Origin: Opitutales bacterium
Lineage (GTDB): Bacteria > Verrucomicrobiota > Verrucomicrobiia > Opitutales > Intestinicryptomonadaceae
DNA length: 64,000 nucleotides
Direction of reading: 5' to 3'
NCBI GenBank assembly: GCA_015061945.1
Contig: SUVP01000009.1
Coordinates: 1 to 64,000, forward strand
In this document: positions 29,812 to 38,396 of the stretch, piece after piece
Layout of the letters: each line of letters begins with the position of its first letter
How positions within the stretch are numbered: the stretch's first letter is position 1
Translations under genes and position numbers: made by a program
The notes under the pieces: generated by a model
The model's input: only the letters and a program-made list of their open reading frames with translations
Database searches by the model: none
Told to the model about the DNA's origin: nothing

Positions 29812-30957
29812 TTATCTAAATGATTTTTTGAAGTCGACAATCGCGTCGCGTTTTGGATTTTCTCTTAATTTTGATGTAGCGATTTTTTCATCGAGCATCT
29901 TCTTGTAGCCAGCGTGATCGAGCGGAAGTGATACTTCTGATTCTGTCCACGACGACATCAACATTGCGTTGGCAAGTTCGAGCGAAAGCTCACCTTGTGC
30001 ACAATCAAAATCGAGTGCATTCTTGCCTTCGAGAGCTCCAACAAAGTTCTTTAGAACACCAACGTGTTGTTCGCCATTGCCTTCAAAAGTTTCAATAGTC
30101 TCTTCAGTATCGGGCGAGCCAAACATATACAATGTATTAGCCGTATATTCTGAAAGCGATGTTCCGACAAAGCGAGTAATTGAAAGCTTACCACCTTCGG
30201 CAACAACAAAAGCTTTGTCGCCCGCAATCTCAAGACGGTTTGCCCCAGGGTGTTCGCCAGTAGATGTGATGAAAGTCGCACTCGCCCCATCTTTTAAATC
30301 CATATGGCAGATAACTTCGTCTTCAACTTCGATATCGTGATATTTGCCGTACTTGCACCATGCACGGAGCTTTTCAGGCATTCCAAACGCCCACGCCCAA
30401 ATGTCGATATTGTGAATAGATTGGTTGATGAGTGCACCGCCCGCTTCGCCTTTCCATGTGCCACGCCATGGACTCGATGAGAAATAAATGTCGGGGCGAT
30501 ACCAGTTCGACATCGTCCAAGAAATGCGGTTGATTTTCCCGATTTCCCCATTGTCGATAAGTTCTTTGATTCTTACATAAAGTGGTGTTGTACGTTGATT
30601 GAGCATAATCGCACAAGTCTTGCCACACTTCTTTGCGATTTCTTGAAGTTCGATTGCGTCAGCTGTGCAAAGTGCAATCGGCTTTTCAATGAGTGTGTGA
30701 TAGCCCGCTTCGAGCGATTTCTTGCCCAAGCCAAAGTGCGTGAACGACGGGGTCGAAATAATAACGGCATCAAATCCACCTGCTGAAAGCATTTCATCTA
30801 TATCTTTATAGATTTTTACATCAGCATATTTAGGATCGTCAACTGGACGTTGTTCGCAAACGCAAGCCAACTCTGCCCCGTCAATCTTGCCAGCTCTTAA
30901 ATTATCAATGTGCATCGAGCCAATCGGACCCATTCCAACTACTGCAAATTTTACCAT
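29812..30957 (-). CDS. Gfo/Idh/MocA family oxidoreductase
   Basis: VKFAVVGMGPIGSMHIDNLR; HTLIEKPIALCTADA; GGALINQSIHNIDIWAWAFG. Confidence 0.93.
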   Translation of the reverse strand: MVKFAVVGMGPIGSMHIDNLRAGKIDGAELACVCEQRPVDDPKYADVKIYKDIDEMLSAGGFDAVIISTPSFTHFGLGKKSLEAGYHTLIEKPIALCTADAIELQEIAKKCGKTCAIMLNQRTTPLYVRIKELIDNGEIGKINRISWTMSNWYRPDIYFSSSPWRGTWKGEAGGALINQSIHNIDIWAWAFGMPEKLRAWCKYGKYHDIEVEDEVICHMDLKDGASATFITSTGEHPGANRLEIAGDKAFVVAEGGKLSITRFVGTSLSEYTANTLYMFGSPDTEETIETFEGNGEQHVGVLKNFVGALEGKNALDFDCAQGELSLELANAMLMSSWTESEVSLPLDHAGYKKMLDEKIATSKLRENPKRDAIVDFKKSFR

Positions 30958-31187
30958 AGCTTTCTCCTATCTTGTGTTGTTTAAAAAAAAGTAAAAATCG
31001 CCTCAAACGATTGAGATAAGTTTTGAGAAACTTGCCAAAACTGTCAACTCTAATTTTGGCTATTTTTGAGCATTGTTCAAATATAAAACGTTGGCGAAAG
31101 TATAAATTTAGTTGACAATTTTTAAAATTTAGATGTTTTATCTTACTTGAACATATATTCATCTATAACCCCTACTATATAATATTT

Positions 31188-32714
31188 ATGAAAAAATTAT
31201 TCATTCTTGCAACTTGTGCAATCGCAACCATTGCGACTGCTGAAACATTCAAAGGTGGTGCTAGCGTAGGATCTAGAACCCCAATCACAGCACCATCAAG
31301 CGAATCTAATTCCCTTGTTCTCGACTCAACTGCAGGAACATATTATAGCGGAATAAATGAAACTATTTACAAAAGCGTTTCATCAACTGGAAAAGTCAAT
31401 ATGGCTTATGGTGGTCTGACTCTTGACGCAAATACAGCAGAAGGTAACTTTAAAGTTATGGATGTCGCTGGCGATTGGTCAATGAACTTGACATATTTGT
31501 TCATTACTAATAATGCAGAAAATAACACAGCAACTGTAGAAATAAATGCAAATAGATTCGTTTTTGCATCTAGCCTAGACCAAAGCCAAACAATGTCTAT
31601 CAATGGAGGCAAATACACTGTAAATACTGCGGACGCATCAGTATTCTCTGCCGATCAAGGAACTGCAACATTAGAAATTTTCGATAACACAGATGTAACC
31701 TGGTCGGGCAAGCTCACAATGGGAAAAAGCTCTGTTTTTGATCTTTATGGCAAAGTATCATTTAACAAAGGTGCTTTGACTATAGATACTGGCTCTGTTG
31801 CAAATATCTATAGCGGAGGTCATTTGTATAAAACAAGCAGTGGCTACCTTTATGTCAACGGAACTCTCAATGTTTATGAAGGCGGAAAACTTGAACCTGT
31901 CGTTGGTGGAAATATGGTACTCGCTGGTACTCTCAATACAGAATCTGCAATCGCCCTTACAAAAATCTCATCAAGTACTGGCACATACAAACAAACAGCA
32001 GGTTCCACTACAATGAAACGTGCCGTAAATATCGAAAAAGGTTCATGGCAAGTTTACGAAAAGTTGATTTTAGAAGGTTCTACACACGCATCAGACCTCT
32101 CTGCTACATGTGCTCAACTCACAATTGCCGATGGTGTAACATTCGTAATTAAAAATAACGAAAATGGCAAAGATGCCAACGAAGCAAGACTTCTCTTTTT
32201 CGGATACAACAACCTTGTTCTCAATAAGAAAAATGCTATCGTTGACGAAAACGGTAAAGCTGTAAAACTCGCAACAGTTTCACAATATAAGAAAATAGAT
32301 GGCGTTGATACAACTGTCGAAGTAATAAATAATAAGATGACTGTTAATGCCGACCAAACTTTTAGAAGCCTCTACATCGCCTCTAAATCAAACTTAGATA
32401 TTATTATGGCGAATGATGTAGTACTCGAATTTACCGACACTATTTCATTCAACACGGCATCAACCGATGGTTTCTTGCGTATATTTAACTTCCAAGAAAA
32501 TTCTATCAAATTTAACGTTTCGTCAACCTCCGTCTGCGACAAAATCCAACAATATATCAAACTCTATGGCGACACAGAAGAAGACTTCCTCGGCTTTGCA
32601 AACTATACCGAAGATGGCTTCTTGACATTAATTACAGTCCCAGAACCAGCAGAATGGGCAATGCTCCTCGGAGCAATCGCTCTCGGCTTAGCAATCTACC
32701 GCCGTCGTAAATAA
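31188..32714 (+). CDS. PEP-CTERM-tailed surface protein
   Basis: Signal peptide MKKLFILATCAIATIATA; C-term VPEPAEWAMLLGAIALGLAIYRRRK. Confidence 0.85.
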   Translation: MKKLFILATCAIATIATAETFKGGASVGSRTPITAPSSESNSLVLDSTAGTYYSGINETIYKSVSSTGKVNMAYGGLTLDANTAEGNFKVMDVAGDWSMNLTYLFITNNAENNTATVEINANRFVFASSLDQSQTMSINGGKYTVNTADASVFSADQGTATLEIFDNTDVTWSGKLTMGKSSVFDLYGKVSFNKGALTIDTGSVANIYSGGHLYKTSSGYLYVNGTLNVYEGGKLEPVVGGNMVLAGTLNTESAIALTKISSSTGTYKQTAGSTTMKRAVNIEKGSWQVYEKLILEGSTHASDLSATCAQLTIADGVTFVIKNNENGKDANEARLLFFGYNNLVLNKKNAIVDENGKAVKLATVSQYKKIDGVDTTVEVINNKMTVNADQTFRSLYIASKSNLDIIMANDVVLEFTDTISFNTASTDGFLRIFNFQENSIKFNVSSTSVCDKIQQYIKLYGDTEEDFLGFANYTEDGFLTLITVPEPAEWAMLLGAIALGLAIYRRRK

Positions 32715-32828
32715 TTTGCTACACGGGCACCGGCAGGCGATTGCTGAAAGCAATTTTTTATTTGACGGGCACCGGCGGACATTGTCTAACGACAATATGT
32801 CCTTTGAAACAGGTTGCCGGATTTTACA

Positions 32829-32858
32829 GAAAGACCACCAATGCGTTGGTGGTCTTTC
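32829..32858. repeat. 12-bp-stem hairpin, variant A (GAAAGACCACCA/TGGTGGTCTTTC)
   Basis: gaaagaccaccaatgcgttggtggtctttc; equivalent at 325..354. Confidence 0.85.
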
Positions 32859-33267
32859 ATTTTTAGGATTTAAGATGTTGGGGAGGGTTGGTTGCACCCT
32901 CCCCAAACCCCACTGCAAGCAGGTGAGCCACCTGCACATCGTTGAAGGGGCTTTGCCCCTTACGGAGATTGCATTCGCAATGCTCCTATCCCTGTTCGGA
33001 TTTTTATTTTGTGTGTGTTGCAGTCTTTATGATTTAGTTTTTAGAATAATAAAAAGAAGATGAATCGGTGCTTTTATTCTACCTCTTTGATATTCTATTG
33101 CCGTTATTGCCAGTGTAGTATGGCAATAACTAAAAATGTTGCACATTTTTACAATAGAATATCGGGGGAATGGCACCTACGCTTCCAGTCGATGTTTTGC
33201 GGAGTAGAATACGATGAGTTGCGAGTTCCCACGCTTTTAAAAAACACACCATTTAAAAAACTAAAAC

Positions 33268-33297
33268 GAAAACTCTCCAACGCTTTGGAGAGTTTTC
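33268..33297. repeat. 12-bp-stem hairpin, variant B at the same relative position from the other TIR (GAAAACTCTCCA/TGGAGAGTTTTC)
   Basis: gaaaactctccaacgctttggagagttttc; same length and loop size, different stem sequence, pairing kept. Confidence 0.85.
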
Positions 33298-33372
33298 TGT
33301 ATAATTGTGCAACCCGTTTCAAAGGACATATTGTCGTTAGACAATGTCCGCCGGTGCCCGTCAAAAAAAAAT

Positions 33373-34839
33373 TTAGAGAGAGTCGCCGAAGTCGGCGCGG
33401 AATTTAGCTACTAATTTTTCTGGCCAATCAGAGACAGGACCGAGGGAGCCGTCGAAGAAGCGGAGGATAGGTGGTTCGTTAACGAATTTCAAGCCACCGA
33501 TAAGGTCTCTATTTTGGTAGAGCCAAGTGAGGCGGTCTTCGACATATTTAATTTGAGAGAGAGTGAACACACGGCGTGGAACTGCGAGGCGGAGGAGTTC
33601 GACATCTGCGAGGACATCGTTTCCGTTTTCATCACGAACGCTTGATACTGTACCGCGTTCCATACCACGAACGCCAGACACCAAGTAGAATGCGGCTGCG
33701 AGGGCACCTGCTGGGTATTGAGTTTGTGGAACGTGTGGGAGGATACCCATAGCGTCGACGTGGCAACCCAAACCTCCTGGAGGAGTTACAGCTGGGATAC
33801 CTTTTTTTGTAAGATTTTCGACGAGATATTCGATAAATGATGGGCTTTGCGAGATAACGGTGTCGTCGAGAGTTTCGCGTAAGCCGACAGCCATAGCTTC
33901 GATTTCGCGAACAGAGATACCGCCGTATGTGAAGAAACCTTCATAAACAGGGATGAGGTGTTTCATCTTTTTAAGGAGTTCTTCATTATTTGTTGCGATA
34001 CCGCCACCACGTGAAGATGAAACCTTACGAGCCGAGAAGTAAACGATATCTGCAAGACCGCACATTGTTTGGAGGATAGTTGCGATAGATGCGTTTTTAA
34101 ATTCTTCTTCACGTTTTTTGATGAAGTATGCGTTTTCGCCGATAAGGCTTGCGTCGAGAACGATAATCAAACCATTTTTGTCGGCAACTTTTCTTACTTC
34201 ACGCATATTTGCGATAGAGAAAGGTTGACCGCCGATAAGGTTTGTTGATGCTTCCATTCTGATGAATGGGATTCTATCTGCACCGTATTCAGCAACTACT
34301 TTTTCGAGTTTATTGATATCGATATTACCTTTAAAAGGTTTTGTGCTACTGATTTGAGTAGCGTCGTCATAAAGGATTTCGATAATTCTGCCACCGTTGA
34401 GAGTGATGTGTGCGTGAGTTGTTGTGAAGTGATAGTTCATAGGAACTATTGAATCTTCTTTAACAAAAGCTTTTGCGAGGATGTTTTCGCAAGCACGACC
34501 TTGGTGAGCTGGCAAAACGTATTTCTTACCGAACACTTCGAGAACAGCGTCTTTGAAACGGTCGAAACTTTGGGAGCCTGCGTATGCGTCATCAGCTGCA
34601 TTCATAGCTGCAACTTGGTTATCGCTCATAGCGTTTGTGCCAGAGTCTGTGAGCATATCGAGATATACATCGCGTGTTGAGAGGCGGAATGTATTAAAGC
34701 CTGCTTCCTTAATCGCTTCAAGGCGACGTTCAATCGGAACGAGGTTCAACTTTTGAACAACTCTTACCTTGTGGAGTTCGAGAGGGATATTTTCGCCACT
34801 TGCGAATTTTACAAATGGAGCTGGAGCTTCTTCTTTCAT
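33373..34839 (-). CDS. Tryptophanase/tyrosine phenol-lyase family PLP beta-eliminating lyase
   Basis: DMLTDSGTNAMSDNQVAAMNAADDAYAGSQSF...PAHQGRACENIL; GENAYFIKKREEEFK; EGFFTYGGISVREIEAMAVGL. Confidence 0.88.
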   Translation of the reverse strand: MKEEAPAPFVKFASGENIPLELHKVRVVQKLNLVPIERRLEAIKEAGFNTFRLSTRDVYLDMLTDSGTNAMSDNQVAAMNAADDAYAGSQSFDRFKDAVLEVFGKKYVLPAHQGRACENILAKAFVKEDSIVPMNYHFTTTHAHITLNGGRIIEILYDDATQISSTKPFKGNIDINKLEKVVAEYGADRIPFIRMEASTNLIGGQPFSIANMREVRKVADKNGLIIVLDASLIGENAYFIKKREEEFKNASIATILQTMCGLADIVYFSARKVSSSRGGGIATNNEELLKKMKHLIPVYEGFFTYGGISVREIEAMAVGLRETLDDTVISQSPSFIEYLVENLTKKGIPAVTPPGGLGCHVDAMGILPHVPQTQYPAGALAAAFYLVSGVRGMERGTVSSVRDENGNDVLADVELLRLAVPRRVFTLSQIKYVEDRLTWLYQNRDLIGGLKFVNEPPILRFFDGSLGPVSDWPEKLVAKFRADFGDSL

Positions 34840-35021
34840 TGTATTTTTTTATTATTTGTTGCTATTTTGTTAAAAATATAATCTTCCACATTACTAAACA
34901 AAAAATTTGTAGTCAAGCACACTTTACGCAAAACTACATCAAAATTAAAAATTAGTTGCAATACTAAACAATACTAAAAACTTGACAAAATATATTTATT
35001 TGAAAAAGAATAAACACAATT

Positions 35022-38000
35022 ATGAAAACGACAATATCAGCACTTGTAATATTAGCAATTTCTGCAATCGCTTATGGAAAAGAAGCGTGGAACGACATCA
35101 CAAAATTCAGAATAAACAAAGAAGAGCCTTGTGCATCGTACATAGTTTATCCTAATTTTGATATGGCAAAATCGCCAACAACTGTTGATGATTTGAAAGA
35201 ACTTTACGCAACGCCATCATACAAGAGTCTCAACGGAGACTGGAAGTTCTTGTTCCTCGATGACCACGCAAACAGCAACTCGGAATATCGCAAGCCTGAT
35301 TTCAACGACGCCGATTGGGATACTCTCGACGTCCCAAACTGCTGGCAAGCTCGTGGATACGATACTATCTTTTATGCAAATATAATGCTCGAATTCTTCT
35401 TCGACAAGCAAGGGAAAATGTATCCAGACTTTCTGTACAAAAAAGACAATCCAAAAAATGAGCAAAATTTTGCAAGCCCATGGGGTACTGGGAAAATCGT
35501 CAAACAACCAAAGGTAATCGACGACCCGTATATCCCAGAAGGACATCATCAAATGGGAATATACCGCCGAAACTTTGTCTTGCCTGAAACATGGAACGAC
35601 AAACAAATTTTTATCCAATTTGATGGTGTTCGCACAGGATTCAATCTTTATATCAACGGAAAGTTTGTCGGATATAGCGAAGACAGTTTTTCGCCTGCAA
35701 AGTTTGATATCACAAAGTATGTAAAGCGTGGCGAACAAAACACAGTAGTTGCCGAAGTTTACAAACACACTACTGGTGAGTTTATGGAAATCCAAGATAT
35801 GCCATTCTTTATGGGTATCATAAGAGATGTCGTTTTAATGGCAAGAACTCCGCTACACATTGAAGACTACTATGCACCGATTGAAATGTCGGACGATCTC
35901 AAAAAAGCTGATATCGACTTTCAAGTAAAAGTACAAAACAGAGCAAGTTCAACATCTGATGTCGCAAAGGTTGATGTCTATATGTTTGATATGGGTGGAA
36001 ATCAAGTTTCGGCTTCGCCGATTTTTTCTGCTGATGTTCCAGAAATCAAGGGCGATTCACACACGCTTATCACAAAAAGAATATCGCTTTCAAACTTCAA
36101 ACTTTGGAGTCCCGACAAGCCAAACCTCTATTACCTTGTCCTGAAACTTTCGGACAAGAACGGCAAAGAAATGGAATCAATCAAAGCTGATATAGGTTTC
36201 AAAAAATTAGAAATCAACAAAGAAAAGCGTCAGCTTGTTTTCAATAAGAAAAGATTTTTCATAAAGGGTGCAAACCACCACGATTGGTCGCCAGACAAAG
36301 CAAAGGCGATGAGTTTCGACTGGATGAAAAAAGACATCCTCTTGATGAAACAAGCAAATATGAATGCCGTAAGAAACTCACACTATCCAAAGGATACACG
36401 TTTCTATATGCTCTGTTCGCGACTCGGCTTGTTTGTTCTCGACGAAGCGAACCACGAAACGCACTATTTCCGTCAACGTCCATCGTTGGGCGACTTCCCA
36501 CATTTTGTTCCAGCTGGTGTTGACCGTATGCGTAATATGGTTGTCCGCAACCGCAATGTTCCATGTATTGGCATATTTTCTGTCGGCAATGAATCGGCTT
36601 GCTACTACACAGAATCGATGAAAGCAATGGAACAAGAAGCACGCAAACTTCTCGGCAAAGCACATATTTATATTCACTCGGAATCAGAAGTTCACGATAT
36701 TGTCAACAAGCGTGCAAATGGTAATTCCGACTTCTTCTCTCCGATGTATGGCGGTATAGAAAGAATGGAAGAATATCTTTACAAGCATACAAACGAAACA
36801 AAGCCATTTTTCTTCTGCGAATACTTCCATTGTCGTGGAAATAATATGGGCGACTTCCGCAATACTTGGACATTTATCCGTTCACAAGATTCCCTCAATG
36901 GTGGCTTTATTTGGGACTTTGTCGACCAAGCACTTTACGTTCCAAGAAAAGATGATCCAACAAAAACATATCTTTGCGATGAAAGAAATTGGTTCCAACT
37001 GGGCGAATCAATCTTCTGGTCGGGTTGCGACGGCGTCGTTTTTGCAGACAGAAATTATTCTGCAAAATATAATGAAATTAAAAAAGTTTATCAAGATATC
37101 CAAATTGAACAAAAAGGCAAATGCCCTTGCGAACTCGAACTTTCAAATGAATTCTTTGATACAAACCTCAACGAGTTCACTCCGTATGTAAAGGTTGAAC
37201 GCAATGGCGAAGTTATCGCCGAAAAATATCTCGAGCCTATTTCGCTCGCTCCAGCACAAAAGAAAAATATCAAGGTAATACTACCAGATTTCGACAACAC
37301 AAAAGCTGGCGACTACTATTACTCGATTGCGTTCCTTCGCAAGACAAATACGCCATTTGCAATCGCTGGCGAAGTTGTCGCACAATCGCAATTCAAACTT
37401 CGTGAAGTAAAATTCCCAGAACTTGAAATCGACAAAGGTCAAGTTGAATATTGGGAAGATAGATTTGTTATTCGAGTAAGAACTGGCAATGTGTTTATGA
37501 TTTTTGATAAATCGAAATGTGCGTTGTCCTCGTATTATGTCGACGGCAAAGAACTCATCAATGGTGCAATCGAGTTCGACTACAAGAGTGCATATTACGA
37601 CAACTATTTGAGAATCGGTGCAGAATTGAATAAAAATAAATACGATATATTCAACGCCGTTAATAATTCGATTAAGGCAAAGCCCGAAGGCGACTTCCTC
37701 AAGATTGTCTGCAAGAGCGAACAAAAGAGTCCAAATGGTCGTGGATTCAAGCTCGACACAGTTTACACAATCGCAAAGGGTGGATATGTCAACGTATCGT
37801 CGAAGCTCGAAAAAATCGGTGATTTCCACAAGCTCGGCAAGAAAAAAGAATATCCAATTTTGCCAAGAATTGGTTTGCGTATGAATGTGAATAAGACGCT
37901 CGATTCAGTAAAGTTCTTTGGTCGTGGACCTTTTGCAAATTATGTGGATCGCCTCTATTCTGCAAACATCGATATGCACGAACTTAAAGTTGCCGACTTC

Positions 38001-38396
38001 TACGAAAACTTCCAACGTCCACAAGATACAGGCAACCGTGAAGACGTAAAATTCTTTGCTCTGCACAATTCAAAATCGGGCTTGTTGTTCTCGATGCCTA
38101 ACTCGCCAAACGCAGTGTCTGTATTGCCTTGGACTCAAGATGAACTCAACGCTGTAAAATATAAATATCAGCTTGCAGAATCGAAGTCAACCGACTTGCG
38201 TATAGCATATCAAGTAGCAGGTTTGGGTTCAGCATCGTGCGGACCTCGCCCGAAAAAGCACTTCCGCATAGACCCTGATAAGCTCGGCGAATGGAACTTC
38301 ACAATTATTCCATTCGCATCGCAAAAAGAAATGAATTGCTTGATGCAAAAAAGCATTCCCGAAAACTTCATTCACAAATTTAACTCAAAAAAATAA
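35022..38396 (+). CDS. Beta-galactosidase, GH2 (LacZ-like), secreted
   Basis: 1124 aa; GANHHDWSPDKAKAMSFDWMKKDILLMKQANMNAVRNSHYP; SVGNESACYY; GGFIWDFVDQAL; C-terminal Bgal_small_N-like domain. Confidence 0.93.
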   Translation: MKTTISALVILAISAIAYGKEAWNDITKFRINKEEPCASYIVYPNFDMAKSPTTVDDLKELYATPSYKSLNGDWKFLFLDDHANSNSEYRKPDFNDADWDTLDVPNCWQARGYDTIFYANIMLEFFFDKQGKMYPDFLYKKDNPKNEQNFASPWGTGKIVKQPKVIDDPYIPEGHHQMGIYRRNFVLPETWNDKQIFIQFDGVRTGFNLYINGKFVGYSEDSFSPAKFDITKYVKRGEQNTVVAEVYKHTTGEFMEIQDMPFFMGIIRDVVLMARTPLHIEDYYAPIEMSDDLKKADIDFQVKVQNRASSTSDVAKVDVYMFDMGGNQVSASPIFSADVPEIKGDSHTLITKRISLSNFKLWSPDKPNLYYLVLKLSDKNGKEMESIKADIGFKKLEINKEKRQLVFNKKRFFIKGANHHDWSPDKAKAMSFDWMKKDILLMKQANMNAVRNSHYPKDTRFYMLCSRLGLFVLDEANHETHYFRQRPSLGDFPHFVPAGVDRMRNMVVRNRNVPCIGIFSVGNESACYYTESMKAMEQEARKLLGKAHIYIHSESEVHDIVNKRANGNSDFFSPMYGGIERMEEYLYKHTNETKPFFFCEYFHCRGNNMGDFRNTWTFIRSQDSLNGGFIWDFVDQALYVPRKDDPTKTYLCDERNWFQLGESIFWSGCDGVVFADRNYSAKYNEIKKVYQDIQIEQKGKCPCELELSNEFFDTNLNEFTPYVKVERNGEVIAEKYLEPISLAPAQKKNIKVILPDFDNTKAGDYYYSIAFLRKTNTPFAIAGEVVAQSQFKLREVKFPELEIDKGQVEYWEDRFVIRVRTGNVFMIFDKSKCALSSYYVDGKELINGAIEFDYKSAYYDNYLRIGAELNKNKYDIFNAVNNSIKAKPEGDFLKIVCKSEQKSPNGRGFKLDTVYTIAKGGYVNVSSKLEKIGDFHKLGKKKEYPILPRIGLRMNVNKTLDSVKFFGRGPFANYVDRLYSANIDMHELKVADFYENFQRPQDTGNREDVKFFALHNSKSGLLFSMPNSPNAVSVLPWTQDELNAVKYKYQLAESKSTDLRIAYQVAGLGSASCGPRPKKHFRIDPDKLGEWNFTIIPFASQKEMNCLMQKSIPENFIHKFNSKK

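Larger units (their letters stand above)
32763..33363. mobile_element. Complete hairpin-array element with 55-bp terminal inverted repeats (candidate non-autonomous, MITE-like)
   Basis: 32763..32817 and the reverse complement of 33309..33363 match 54/55 (TGACGGGCACCGGCGGACATTGTCTAACGACAATATGTCCTTTGAAAC[A/G]GGTTGC); interior is multiple hairpins and no convincing ORF. Confidence 0.8.
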
